The notes: a model not told the origin generated them from the sequence alone. Shown: positions 26,846 to 35,548, counted from the stretch's first letter. The stretch is DNA of 64,000 nucleotides from Polaromonas sp. (GCF_016185115.1 NZ_JACPOF010000015.1:372001-436000); one strand, 5' to 3'. Numbers and translations are program-made.

Positions 26846-27766
26846 TCAGCCTTTGTAGAGTTGAACGAAGCTGCTAATCAGTTCGTTGAACTGTTCCGGA
26901 TGTTCCCGAAAGGTAAAGTGGCCGGCATCGTTGATGACATTAAAAGTCGCACGGCGTTCGTGAGCCGCAATCAGTTCAAATAGTTCCAGACCCCGCTCGA
27001 TAGGCACCGTTTTGTCGTTCGCTCCCCAGATCATTTGTACCGGGCGTTGAAGCCGGCCATCGCGAATCCAAGTAAGCGTTTCTCTTTTAAGCTTTGCCAG
27101 TTCGGGGACAAAAAGGCTGACTCCGAGGGATTCGCCCGAATACTTCTTGACGCCCGCTTGATACGCCTCTGTGGCGAGGACGTCCATCACGCCGTCCATC
27201 CACTGTTCATCTACGACCTCCGGTTTGGACGAGTAGTTTTGGTATATCCAACGGGCCGCGTCGCGGGAGCCGCTTGGAAATGGCGGCATAGCCAACACCA
27301 CTTCATTCGCGCCTACACCGGAGCTCAGGGTGCCGCTGCTGCAAATGGTGAGAGAGTTGACCTTGTGCTGAATTTCAAGTGCCATTCGTGCCGCAGCAAA
27401 CCCGCCTCGCGAATGCCCGACGAGGTGGAAGGACTCAAGATTCAAGGCTGAAGTCAGACCTATTGCATGACGTACGACCGCTGACATGGTGTAGTCCTCA
27501 TCGCGCAGCGGAGGGCCGGTGTATCCCTGCCCTAATTTGTCGAATGCAATGACTTTGTGATGTTTGGCGAGCTCGCTGAAGTTCAAGTCCCAAACCAGCG
27601 CACTTGAGGCTGAATCGGCCGTGCCGAAATTGCCTCCATAAATCAACACAATGGTTTCAGGCCCCTCTCCTGCGGCGTAATAGGCCGTTTTTACGCCAGC
27701 AATGTCGATTTCCTGCCGCTCGGGCATCCTTCGACTTTGCAATTGCTCCATTGGATTTGTTGTCAT
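26846..27766 (-). CDS. Alpha/beta hydrolase
   Basis: A 306-residue hydrolase with a complete catalytic triad: S119 in GHSRGG, D251 in WGANDKTVP, and H283 in DAGHFTFRE. The oxyanion-hole segment is IYGGNFG, a variant of HGxP. It is the first gene of the leftward train, with a likely promoter in the 27767-27900 gap. It could hydrolyse an ester or a carbon-carbon bond of a ring-cleavage product (meta-cleavage hydrolase-like fold). The substrate is unknown. Confidence 0.87.
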   Translation of the reverse strand: MTTNPMEQLQSRRMPERQEIDIAGVKTAYYAAGEGPETIVLIYGGNFGTADSASSALVWDLNFSELAKHHKVIAFDKLGQGYTGPPLRDEDYTMSAVVRHAIGLTSALNLESFHLVGHSRGGFAAARMALEIQHKVNSLTICSSGTLSSGVGANEVVLAMPPFPSGSRDAARWIYQNYSSKPEVVDEQWMDGVMDVLATEAYQAGVKKYSGESLGVSLFVPELAKLKRETLTWIRDGRLQRPVQMIWGANDKTVPIERGLELFELIAAHERRATFNVINDAGHFTFREHPEQFNELISSFVQLYKG

Positions 27767-27870
27767 ATTGGGGTTCTTTAAACTCTCACAAAAGGGGTCA
27801 AAAGACAGTTCCGTTGGATGATTATGGAGACAACCATTGCGTGCAGTTATGTGTTTTTATCAATGTCTGG

Positions 27871-27886
27871 TTGCATATTCATGCAA
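27871..27886. promoter_or_regulatory. Inverted repeat upstream of the hydrolase operon
   Basis: TTGCAT, ATTC, ATGCAA: perfect 6-bp arms around 4 bp, about 105 bp upstream of the first hydrolase start and downstream of the dadA terminator. It is a plausible operator for the long leftward train. The half-site ATGCAA also occurs in the direct repeats at 61783 and 61836. Confidence 0.4.
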
Positions 27887-27900
27887 GTATTTCGCGTGCG

Positions 27901-27924
27901 AAAAAATGCCCTAAAAAGAGGCAT
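27901..27924 (-). terminator. Intrinsic terminator of dadA
   Basis: On the minus strand ATGCC and GGCAT form a short stem (27920-27924 with 27906-27910), followed by a six-T run. It begins at the dadA stop codon. The stem is only 5 bp, so strength is uncertain. Confidence 0.5.
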
Positions 27925-29213
27925 CAATATCCAAAAAAGCCAAAGGAGGTTTCAGGTTTTTTTCCTGAAATTAGTTCCGCCAAAGCCTTTCCTGATCCGG
28001 CTGCATGTGTCCACCCTAAGGTGCCATGACCCGCATTGACCCAAAGTCCTGCCACTCGAGTACGGCCAATGTATGGAACGTTGGTGGGGGTGGACGGACG
28101 GAGACCGGTCCAGAATTGGGGGTTACCCCCGTTCTGTTCACTGCGTGTGTCGCAGACGCCTGGCAAAAGCAACTCAGTACGCTCGGCCAACATCTGGCAC
28201 CGTGCTCTAGCGAGCGGTGAGTCCAGCGAAAGATCAAATCCCGAGAGCTGAATGGTTCCGGCAACTCTGAGCTGGTCCCCTAGACGGGTGATGGCGCATT
28301 TGACCCCATCGTCGATAACGCTCACAGAGGGAGCCAATTCTGGCCGGAGAATCCTGAAAGTCGCGCTATATCCCTTGCCGGGATATATGGCCAGGTTGAT
28401 GCCATGTCTTCTAAGGATGGGGGATGTATATGAACCCAGCGCCACTACCACGTTGTCTGCTTTCAGATGGCGGCTGATCCCGCTGAGACGATCAGTGACC
28501 TTCGCTCCATCCGTTTTCGCTCCGGCAGATTGAAGTTCTTCAACATCATGGTGGTAGAGGAATACTGCCCCTCGCTCAGCGCAGCGTGCGGCCAAGGCCT
28601 GGGTAAACCTCTTTGCGTCGCCGCTTTCATCGCTCGGAGTAAAAGTGCCTCCCTTGATTTGACTTCCAAACTGGGCGTACGCGGGTTCGATCTCGAGTAG
28701 TTCATGACGGCTTACCACCCTTCGATCAACACCGAATCGCGCCATCAAGCCTGACGCCTTGATAGCGCTCTCCACCGCAGCATCTTCTGTGAAGATGTGG
28801 GCGATTCCCTTTTCGAGCCTCTCGAATTCAATTCCGGTCGAGCTGATAATTTGTTTCAATGCTGCGTGACTGTATGCACCCAGCGCGACCAGTTGCTTGA
28901 CATTGCGTTCGAATGCAGCATCGTTGCATTGAGCGAGGAATTGAAGTCCCCAAGCCCATTGGTGCCAATCCAGCTGCGGACGAAATAATAGTGGCGCGTC
29001 GCTGCGAAACATCCACTTGAGCAACTTCATAGGCGCCTCTCGACTAGCCCACGGCTCGCAATAGCTGACGGATATCTGTCCACCATTTGCAAGCGAAGTT
29101 TCGAGCGCGGCCCCGGACTGTCGTTCCACCACAGTCACTTCATGTCCTAGTTCCAGCAAATGCCAAGCTGTACAAACCCCAATGACCCCCGCGCCAAGTA
29201 CAAGTGTTTTCAT
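27924..29213 (-). CDS. dadA: D-amino acid dehydrogenase (DadA)
   Basis: A 429-residue FAD flavoprotein. The N-terminus MKTLVLGAGVIGVCTAW carries the GxGxxG motif (7-12), then VVERQSGAALETSLANGGQ, a signature of DadA. YSATFRI, GTIQLSGFD and the C-terminal NAGHGTLGWTHAAGSG fit too. DadA oxidises D-amino acids to 2-oxo acids and passes electrons to the respiratory chain at the inner membrane. ATG 29213 starts at the flavin motif; upstream codons overlap the operator. It is divergent from an ArgP-like regulator, which may respond to amino acids. Confidence 0.9.
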   Translation of the reverse strand: MKTLVLGAGVIGVCTAWHLLELGHEVTVVERQSGAALETSLANGGQISVSYCEPWASREAPMKLLKWMFRSDAPLLFRPQLDWHQWAWGLQFLAQCNDAAFERNVKQLVALGAYSHAALKQIISSTGIEFERLEKGIAHIFTEDAAVESAIKASGLMARFGVDRRVVSRHELLEIEPAYAQFGSQIKGGTFTPSDESGDAKRFTQALAARCAERGAVFLYHHDVEELQSAGAKTDGAKVTDRLSGISRHLKADNVVVALGSYTSPILRRHGINLAIYPGKGYSATFRILRPELAPSVSVIDDGVKCAITRLGDQLRVAGTIQLSGFDLSLDSPLARARCQMLAERTELLLPGVCDTRSEQNGGNPQFWTGLRPSTPTNVPYIGRTRVAGLWVNAGHGTLGWTHAAGSGKALAELISGKKPETSFGFFGY

Positions 29214-29270
29214 GACTGGAGTCTGTCTCAACGCGGCTTGAGTTAAAAGGACAATTAATTTTTTAGCGTT

Positions 29271-29291
29271 AACATTAGTTTGGCTAATGTT
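29271..29291. promoter_or_regulatory. Operator between dadA and the LysR gene
   Basis: AACATTAG (29271-29278), TTTGG, CTAATGTT (29284-29291): perfect 8-bp arms with 5-bp spacer. It contains the T-N11-A pattern of LysR boxes, sits 6 bp before the LysR ATG (29298) and 58 bp before the dadA start. Autoregulation together with dadA control is the simplest reading. Confidence 0.6.
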
Positions 29292-29297
29292 CAAGAA

Positions 29298-30209
29298 ATG
29301 AATCTATTTGATCCGTCCGCGTTGGAATGCTTTGCCGCAGTTGTGGAGGAAGGAAGCTACGCGCAGGCCGCAGTCAGGCTGTCGATTACGCAGTCTGCTG
29401 TTTCCCAAAGAGTTCGCGGACTTGAGTTGCAGGCCGGTACGGTCTTGGTTGTCAGGAGTAAACCTGTGAGAGCGACCGCTGCCGGTCGCCTATTGCTAAA
29501 GCACACCAAGCAGCTAAGGCTGCTGCATACGGATTTGCAATATGACCTGCATGCTTTGACGCCCAGGGCAAACGATCAGAACATTGAGGCTGAACGCATT
29601 TCAATTGCCATAAATGCTGACAGTATCGCGACCTGGGCACTTCCCGCTATCGATGGACTGGTGTCAAGTGGATTGAACGTAGAAGTTATTGCAGACAATC
29701 AGGACTTCACTCAGGAATGGCTCCGTGAAGGACGAGTGCTGGGCTGCGTCACGACCGTCAAGCAGCCATTAAGGGGTTGCAAGATGACGCGACTTGGATC
29801 GATGAGGTATGTTGCTGTAGCCAGTCAAGAAATTGCGAATAAGCATTTTTCGGATGGGTTAGGGCGGCAGAATTTCAACGCTGTCCCATTCGTTTCATTT
29901 GACCGAAAGGATCATATGCAAACCGAATTGGTGCGCAAGGTTTTAGGTCTTAAAAATGTCTCGCTTAATCAGCTTTTTATACCCAGCTCCGAAGGCCAGG
30001 TTCGCGCCGTATTGTCTGGATGGGGTGCCAGTGTGGTTCCCGAATTGCTCGTTAGGGGTCTGCTTGAGCAGAGAAGCTTGATAAACATCTCGCCAACAAA
30101 TTCAGTGCAGGTTGAACTGTTTTGGCACTGCTGGAATCTTGATTCCGCAATATTGCACGGTCTGACGAAGGCGCTCGTTGAAAATGCGGGTAAGTCGCTG
30201 AAAAACTGA
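29298..30209 (+). CDS. LysR-family regulator, ArgP/IciA-like
   Basis: A 303-residue LysR protein. MNLFDPSALECFAAVVEEG, AAVRLSITQSAVSQRV, and VLVVRSKPVRATAAGRLLLKH match the ArgP/IciA branch, which senses lysine/arginine and controls amino-acid export in enterics. ATG 29298 is chosen; a TTG at 29280 would lie inside the operator. The effector domain (about 95-290) is complete. Divergent from dadA across a perfect inverted repeat, it likely controls D-amino-acid oxidation here rather than argO. Confidence 0.85.
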   Translation: MNLFDPSALECFAAVVEEGSYAQAAVRLSITQSAVSQRVRGLELQAGTVLVVRSKPVRATAAGRLLLKHTKQLRLLHTDLQYDLHALTPRANDQNIEAERISIAINADSIATWALPAIDGLVSSGLNVEVIADNQDFTQEWLREGRVLGCVTTVKQPLRGCKMTRLGSMRYVAVASQEIANKHFSDGLGRQNFNAVPFVSFDRKDHMQTELVRKVLGLKNVSLNQLFIPSSEGQVRAVLSGWGASVVPELLVRGLLEQRSLINISPTNSVQVELFWHCWNLDSAILHGLTKALVENAGKSLKN

Positions 30210-30216
30210 TTTCACC

Positions 30217-30228
30217 CCACCGCGGTGG
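30217..30228. repeat. 12-bp GC palindrome after the ArgP-like gene
   Basis: CCACCGCGGTGG is a perfect palindrome 8 bp after the LysR stop. Too compact for a good RNA hairpin, it could still bind a dimeric protein. The surrounding 143-bp gap should hold the promoter of the following IclR gene. Confidence 0.3.
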
Positions 30229-30352
30229 CATTCAGAGATTCCAGCAGAATCACTTACTTCATCTTTGCTTCTCCTTGGCTATTAATCGGCCTAAAGGAGT
30301 TTTGCACTAAAACACCTGTGGATTTTGTTAGCATTCTTGAGACACAAAACAA

Positions 30353-31186
30353 ATGCTGATGATGAAAAAAACTGGTAAGAGAGATCCTGGGGAAGTGGCC
30401 AATGAGAAATTGGATACCGTGAAGAATGGTATTCAATCGATTGAGGTTGGCTTGCCGCTTTTGACTGAGCTCGCTCGGGGCACTGGGGCTGTGACTCTGA
30501 CGGAACTGGCGAAATCTGTAAATATGGCTACCAGTAAGGCGCATAAATATCTGGCAAGTTTCATTAGGTTGGGATTCGTAGAACAGGAGCCGCTGACGGG
30601 AAAGTATGACCTCAGCACAAGCTCACTTGAGCTTGGGTTAAGCGCTTTGAGGCGGGTTGAAGTGCCTGAAACTGCTGGTAGGTACATGTCGGCACTACGG
30701 GATGAAATTGGACAGACAGTTACGCTGACCTCGTGGATAGCTGGACATCCAACAATCGTACGGATTATCGAGTGCGTGAGACCTATTGGCATCACTATTC
30801 GCGCGGGTTCGGTGCTTCCCGTCCTGAGCTCGTCAAGTGGGCCGGTGCTCGCTGCCTATCTGGACAGGAGTCAAACACAGTCACTAATAGATGCGGAACT
30901 GAGTGCAGGCTCACCAATTCTCAAGCGGATGGGAGTTCGAAAAAAAGAGGACGTCGAAGAACTGCTGCGGCGCGTGAGAACAGATGGGCTGGCTAGAAGC
31001 AAAGACACGGTGCTGTCTGGTATCAGCGGGTTAAGTGCGCCCGTTTTTAACCACATCGGAATTGTCGCCACCCTCAATGTGCTCGCAGTTGACGCAGCCG
31101 TGGACTTCTCCCACGGAAGCCACGCTTGTGAATCGTTGCGCAAGACTGCATCGCAGTTGAGCCATCGTCTGGGCTGGCGCCCCTGA
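30353..31186 (+). CDS. IclR-family transcriptional regulator
   Basis: A 277-residue IclR protein with winged helix (about 25-90; LTELAKSVNMATSKAHKYLASFIRLGFV seen over two helices) and effector domain (about 105-270; CVRPIGITIRAGSVLPVLSSS). It converges on the amidohydrolase/isomerase cluster and probably controls it. ATG 30353 and 30362 are both possible; SD is weak. The effector is unknown. Confidence 0.88.
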   Translation: MLMMKKTGKRDPGEVANEKLDTVKNGIQSIEVGLPLLTELARGTGAVTLTELAKSVNMATSKAHKYLASFIRLGFVEQEPLTGKYDLSTSSLELGLSALRRVEVPETAGRYMSALRDEIGQTVTLTSWIAGHPTIVRIIECVRPIGITIRAGSVLPVLSSSSGPVLAAYLDRSQTQSLIDAELSAGSPILKRMGVRKKEDVEELLRRVRTDGLARSKDTVLSGISGLSAPVFNHIGIVATLNVLAVDAAVDFSHGSHACESLRKTASQLSHRLGWRP

Positions 31187-31251
31187 CGAATTCTCCGGAA
31201 GAATGTCATGGGTGCTTTACGCCATGCGGCCCGGCGACGTTTACTCTGGAC

Positions 31252-31908
31252 CTAAGTACTACTTTGGCTTACCCCTAAGCCGTTGGCTGCGTAATCAGTT
31301 GAAACGACATCACCGTATTTAAGTTGTATGTCTTTAAGCGCTTGCTCATGGGCACCGGCCAATCGATCTCCAACTGCCTCAGCGACAACTATTGGACGAA
31401 ATCCGTGTTGAACTGCGTCAACTACTGTGGCCCGCACGCATCCGCTCGTGCTGCAGCCCGCGATAACCAGGGTGTCAATACGCTGAGCCTGAAGTCTGGA
31501 TGAAAGGTCTGTGCCAAAAAAGCAGGAGGCATATTTCTTGACAAAAATTGAAGCATTCGAGCTCATACGAAGCCGGGAATCGAGAGCGACACTTTCTGAT
31601 CCTCGGCGAAGAGTAAATAGTCCGCTCATCTTCCTGCCCCAAATGCCTGAATCACGACAATCTCCATCGTCATATTCAACGACTGAATAGAAGACCGGCC
31701 TTTTGTTCGCTTCAGCAGCGACCACCAGACGATTGATGTTTTCAAGTTCGGCGTCCAGATTGGATCCCAATGGAAGTTTTGGATTTGTGAAGCCCACCAT
31801 CATGTCAATAACGAGAAGTGCGGCGGCGTCTCCGAATCCCATGACACCGCCAAAGCCTCTTGCTGATAGTGCTTCCTCGTTCAAAGCATTCGAATTGGCT
31901 GTAGGCAC
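31252..31908 (-). CDS. Isochorismatase-family cysteine amidohydrolase
   Basis: A 218-residue cysteine hydrolase. The triad is D35 (LLVIDM), K124 or K125 (FVKKYAS) and C157 (STSGCVRATVVDA). The SGCVRAT signature is shared by N-carbamoylsarcosine amidohydrolase and maleamate amidohydrolase (NicF). The neighbouring maleate-isomerase-family genes favour a maleamate-to-maleate role, an inference. I prefer GTG 31908, giving the usual N-terminal length; a TTG at 31938 would overlap the Bug gene. Same strand as the Bug and isomerase genes. Confidence 0.82.
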   Translation of the reverse strand: MPTANSNALNEEALSARGFGGVMGFGDAAALLVIDMMVGFTNPKLPLGSNLDAELENINRLVVAAEANKRPVFYSVVEYDDGDCRDSGIWGRKMSGLFTLRRGSESVALDSRLRMSSNASIFVKKYASCFFGTDLSSRLQAQRIDTLVIAGCSTSGCVRATVVDAVQHGFRPIVVAEAVGDRLAGAHEQALKDIQLKYGDVVSTDYAANGLGVSQSST

Positions 31909-31924
31909 TGCTATTGCTCTTTCG

Positions 31925-32899
31925 TTATTGAGGAACAATGCCGGCCGCCTTCGCCAACTCGCGGTGTAGGGCGCTCTCTGTGCGTATCAACTCGGCCAGC
32001 TGTTCAGGTGTACTTGCTGAACCTTCCAGGCCGACTTCCTGCAACTTTGATCCAGCGGTCCCGGCTAAGGCTTTGGCAACGCTGGCATTCAATCGACTTA
32101 CGACTTCTCGCGGGGTACCGGCGGGCGCTACCAGACACATCCAGGCGCTCAGTTCAACGCCTTTGTAACCTTTCTGTTCCAGTGTCGGAACATCAGGCAG
32201 AAGAGGACTTCGTTGGTGCGCCAGCAGGCCCAAGGCGATCAACTTGCCGCTGCGTAGGTGCGGCAGAACCTCGGATATTCCCGCAAAAGCAATGTCTACA
32301 TGACCCGCTAGAAGATCCACAATAGCCGGTGCGCTTCCTTTGTATGGAACATGATTCAGGCTGATTTTGGCCTTGTTTGAGAAGAGGACTCCCGAAAGAT
32401 GATGAGGAGACCCTTCTCCTCCCGATCCATAGGTCAAAGCCCCAGGTGTCGCCTTTGCAAATGCCACCAATGCCTCAAGCGAACCCACCTTGGAGTTGGG
32501 CTTTGTGACCAAGACCATGGTTTGGTTAACGAGCTTGGAAATCGGCGCAAAGTCTTTTTCTGGGTCGTATGGAAGCTTTTTGAACAGGCTCCGGTTGGTA
32601 GCGATGAAGGCCGCCGGGACTACCCCCAGCGTATATCCGTCTGGATTTGCTCTGGCCACAAAATCGGTGCCGATGATCCCAGATCCCCCTGCGCGATTGT
32701 CCACAAAGAACGATTGGCCTAAATCATCGCCAAGCGACTGACTGATCAACCTGGCAACCATGTCGACACTGCCGCCAGCGGGGACACCCACGACAACCCT
32801 GACGGCTTTGTTGGGATAGGGGTTCTGAGCCCAAAGCGTGTTTGACCCAGCAGACAGAACTGTTGCTGTCAGCGATGCGAGAAGATCTCTTCGTTTCAT
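31925..32899 (-). CDS. Bug/TctC-type periplasmic solute receptor
   Basis: A 324-residue receptor starting MKRRDLLASLT, with signal ending near NTLWAQ. Blocks: NKAVRVVVGVPAGGSVDMVAR, DNRAGGSGIIG, GGEGSPHHLSGV and HVPYKGSAPAIVDLL. It looks like the closest paralogue here of the receptor at 11054. It lies between the amidohydrolase and a maleate-isomerase-family gene and may bring in their substrate. Confidence 0.88.
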   Translation of the reverse strand: MKRRDLLASLTATVLSAGSNTLWAQNPYPNKAVRVVVGVPAGGSVDMVARLISQSLGDDLGQSFFVDNRAGGSGIIGTDFVARANPDGYTLGVVPAAFIATNRSLFKKLPYDPEKDFAPISKLVNQTMVLVTKPNSKVGSLEALVAFAKATPGALTYGSGGEGSPHHLSGVLFSNKAKISLNHVPYKGSAPAIVDLLAGHVDIAFAGISEVLPHLRSGKLIALGLLAHQRSPLLPDVPTLEQKGYKGVELSAWMCLVAPAGTPREVVSRLNASVAKALAGTAGSKLQEVGLEGSASTPEQLAELIRTESALHRELAKAAGIVPQ

Positions 32900-32994
32900 A
32901 ACTGTAGTGCCCTTAAAAAAACAGCGAACGCTGCGGTTTGGAAATCGGCGAAAGTCCCGTGCACGGGTATCCGGCCATCATTTGGAAAGCTGAT

Positions 32995-33714
32995 TCAGTT
33001 GATTGACAGCAAGCTTTTCGGCAGGTTAATTTTTTGTGCAATGCAACAGGAGACGTCTGTGCTCTCCAGTTCACTAAAGCAGTAGTGCGCAAGCGCAGTG
33101 TTGCTGGTGATAACCGGCTTACCTAGTCGAGCTTCCAACGCTTCCAGTTCATTTAGCGACCTGATGCCGTTACAACTCAGCAGATAGCCATCCAGGGCCG
33201 GCGATGCGTGCTGAACAATCTTTTCTGCCCAATATTCCGACGTCACTGCAGCCATCTGATGCGGCGAAGCGATTCCATCGGAGTGGTGGCTAAGAACACT
33301 GATATTTCGCGCAGACAAGTAGGTGATTTCGCGTCTTGTGATCTCTTCGATATAAGGAGTGACAAGGGCAATGCGTTGAACCTGGAGTTGCTTCAGCATG
33401 TGAACCATGGCGGTCGCGGTTGTGATGAACGGTATGGACTTCGATATGTTCTTCGCTCGGTCCTGCAACGAGATTTCCATCTGGTCACTGAATGTGGAGA
33501 CTGCGGTGCAGTGAAATATGATGATGTCGACTTTTGCATCGGCCAGCAACGAAATGGCTGACTCGAGTCCATCCGTCATTTGCTCGAGGTCCTCGGTGGA
33601 ACTGCCATTGAGCGCCAGACGCGTGAAGTGAAGCCCTACCGCAGAGGAGAATATTTCTCGCAACTCTCCCTCCGCAACAGTATTTGCCGAGGGGATGATT
33701 ACGCCAATTCTCAT
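32995..33714 (-). CDS. Maleate isomerase / Asp-Glu racemase-fold enzyme
   Basis: A 239-residue protein of the maleate cis-trans isomerase/arylmalonate decarboxylase branch. IPSANTVAE binds a carboxylate; two catalytic cysteines are present, C69 (FHCTAVST) and C181 (LLSCNGIRS), and LVTPYIEEI is also typical. Maleate isomerase (NicE) converts maleate to fumarate in nicotinate breakdown. Next to an SGCVRAT amidohydrolase this makes a maleamate-maleate-fumarate route plausible but not proven. Confidence 0.8.
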   Translation of the reverse strand: MRIGVIIPSANTVAEGELREIFSSAVGLHFTRLALNGSSTEDLEQMTDGLESAISLLADAKVDIIIFHCTAVSTFSDQMEISLQDRAKNISKSIPFITTATAMVHMLKQLQVQRIALVTPYIEEITRREITYLSARNISVLSHHSDGIASPHQMAAVTSEYWAEKIVQHASPALDGYLLSCNGIRSLNELEALEARLGKPVITSNTALAHYCFSELESTDVSCCIAQKINLPKSLLSIN

Positions 33715-33742
33715 GCTTCACTCCGTGACGCGGTGATCTGGG

Positions 33743-34726
33743 TCATTGAACCTTTAACCCCATGTCCTTGATGATCGGCTGATATCGGGAGCTGTCTTTT
33801 TTGATGGTGTCCATGAACTCTCCCGGTGTGCTTCCGACTACCTCAAGACCGAGAGCGAGCAGCTTTTCTTTTACGTCAGGTGCATTTAGTGCTTCCTTGG
33901 TATCGCGCTGAATTTTGTCGATCACAGCTTTGGGAGTTTTCTTGGGTACGGAAAAACCGTTCCATATCCGGAGTTCAAATCCTTTCAGGCCAAGTTCGTC
34001 CAGTGTGGGGACATCCGGAAGACTTGGAGATCTTTTCAGGCCTGTTGTTGCGATGGCGTGAAGCGTGCCGCTTTTGATGTGGGGCGCATTTGCGGCAATG
34101 CCGTCGAAACTGAAGTGCACTTCTCCCGACAAGATTGCCTTCGCGGCCTCGGCGTTGCCCTTGTAGGGAATCATTGTGGTTTTTACACCGGCCATCTTGT
34201 CGAACAAGGCACCCGCCAGCTGAAGTGAAGTGGTAGCTGCGGCATAATTTAAGGCGCCTGGATTTTTCTTGGCGTACTCGATAAGGCCTTGGAGATTTTG
34301 GGCTGGTGCAGTTTTGTTTGTAAGCAAGACGGCAGACTGCGTTGCAATGAGGGAAACATGTTCGAAGTCTTCCATGGGGCTATATGGAAGAGTTGTGAAG
34401 ATAAAGGGGTTGATGGCATACGTCGCGTCGATGGCAGTCAATATGACGCTCCCGTCTGCCGGCGCCCGTTTGACCTCAAGCGCACCGGTCACCGTCAGGC
34501 CGCCGGGTCGGTTATCAATGAGCACTGGCTGCCCCCACTTGACCGACAACTTCTGACCAATTACTCGCGCGAGGACGTCTGAAGGGCCGCCTGGAGGAAA
34601 AGGAACCACGATTCGGACAGGCCCAGTGGGATATTCCCCAACTTGCGCTAATGCCCCGAGCGAGACCACTAAAACGGGAATTGCCAGGAAAATCTTCAAT
34701 ACAGTGCGTTTGAGCCTAGACATCAT
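33743..34726 (-). CDS. Bug/TctC-type periplasmic solute receptor
   Basis: A 327-residue receptor with Sec signal (KIFLAIPVLVVSLGALAQ). Blocks: PVRIVVPFPPGGPSDVLARV, DNRPGGLTVTGA, IPYKGNAEAAKAIL and KTPKAVIDKI. It sits between the two maleate-isomerase-family genes on the same strand. The ligand is unknown; C4-dicarboxylates would fit the neighbours. Confidence 0.88.
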   Translation of the reverse strand: MMSRLKRTVLKIFLAIPVLVVSLGALAQVGEYPTGPVRIVVPFPPGGPSDVLARVIGQKLSVKWGQPVLIDNRPGGLTVTGALEVKRAPADGSVILTAIDATYAINPFIFTTLPYSPMEDFEHVSLIATQSAVLLTNKTAPAQNLQGLIEYAKKNPGALNYAAATTSLQLAGALFDKMAGVKTTMIPYKGNAEAAKAILSGEVHFSFDGIAANAPHIKSGTLHAIATTGLKRSPSLPDVPTLDELGLKGFELRIWNGFSVPKKTPKAVIDKIQRDTKEALNAPDVKEKLLALGLEVVGSTPGEFMDTIKKDSSRYQPIIKDMGLKVQ

Positions 34727-34798
34727 GAAAGCCTTTCGACAGGGGTGAGAGAGAAATCGATTGAGGTAGGTGCCAATTGGGTTAAATCGGCCATGACT

Positions 34799-35548
34799 TC
34801 AGTGGTTTGCTAACAGTGTTCCGAATCCGTCCAACTGGTCTTCTATCTGGCTTGACCTAAGGGCATGCCAGTAGATGACTGTGTTGATAGCAAGTACTGG
34901 TTTGCCCAGCCAAAATTCGGCGCCATTAGCCAATCTTGCGAACGGGAGGTTTGTGCCTAACTGCACGATTGCTTGTGGCTCAAGGCGATTTAGCTCGAGT
35001 ACCGACTCGCGCATCTGCGATTCGGGGACTTGCGCTATCGCAGTTGCAGATGTGCATCTCAAGCCATTGATCCCCAATACGTCGAATCCGCTTTCCTCAA
35101 AGAAGCGCCTTACTTCATGGTCTCCAGATTCCATGTAGGGCGTCATGATGGCAATTCGTCTAACGTTGTAGACCTTATTCAGAACCTCTGTAATTGCGGT
35201 GGCCGCTGAAGTTACGGGCACACCGTTCGTCAGGGCTTCCATGTCGTCCTGCAACTTCCGGCTTCCCGCCAAGCCACCCCAAAATGACTCAGATGAAATG
35301 CCTAGCACAAGCCGGTCTGGCTTCGCGGTCATCACGTTCTCTACGGCACTGTCCATGGCGGCCCTGATGTCCGCCATAAGTTGATTGAACGCATCATCAC
35401 CAGCAACTGAATTCTGTTTCACCAGAATTCCAGCGAAATGGTTCGTCACTCCCCTGGGCCTCATCGCACCCATTTCTGGTTCAACGATGGTGTTGGTGGA
35501 TGGCGCAATGATTGCTAACCGTTGACGAAAACCTAGAGCATCTCTCAT
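34799..35548 (-). CDS. Maleate-isomerase-family protein lacking both cysteines
   Basis: A 249-residue paralogue of the 32995 gene. The fold motifs are kept (IIAPSTNTIVEPEM, MTPYMESGDHEV), but the two catalytic cysteine positions are replaced: GISSESFW has serines at 85-86, and QLGTNLPFA has glycine near 198. It cannot use the two-cysteine mechanism of NicE, so it may be a decarboxylase-like, binding or otherwise divergent enzyme. It is first on the strand, downstream of a palindromic control region. Confidence 0.75.
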   Translation of the reverse strand: MRDALGFRQRLAIIAPSTNTIVEPEMGAMRPRGVTNHFAGILVKQNSVAGDDAFNQLMADIRAAMDSAVENVMTAKPDRLVLGISSESFWGGLAGSRKLQDDMEALTNGVPVTSAATAITEVLNKVYNVRRIAIMTPYMESGDHEVRRFFEESGFDVLGINGLRCTSATAIAQVPESQMRESVLELNRLEPQAIVQLGTNLPFARLANGAEFWLGKPVLAINTVIYWHALRSSQIEDQLDGFGTLLANH

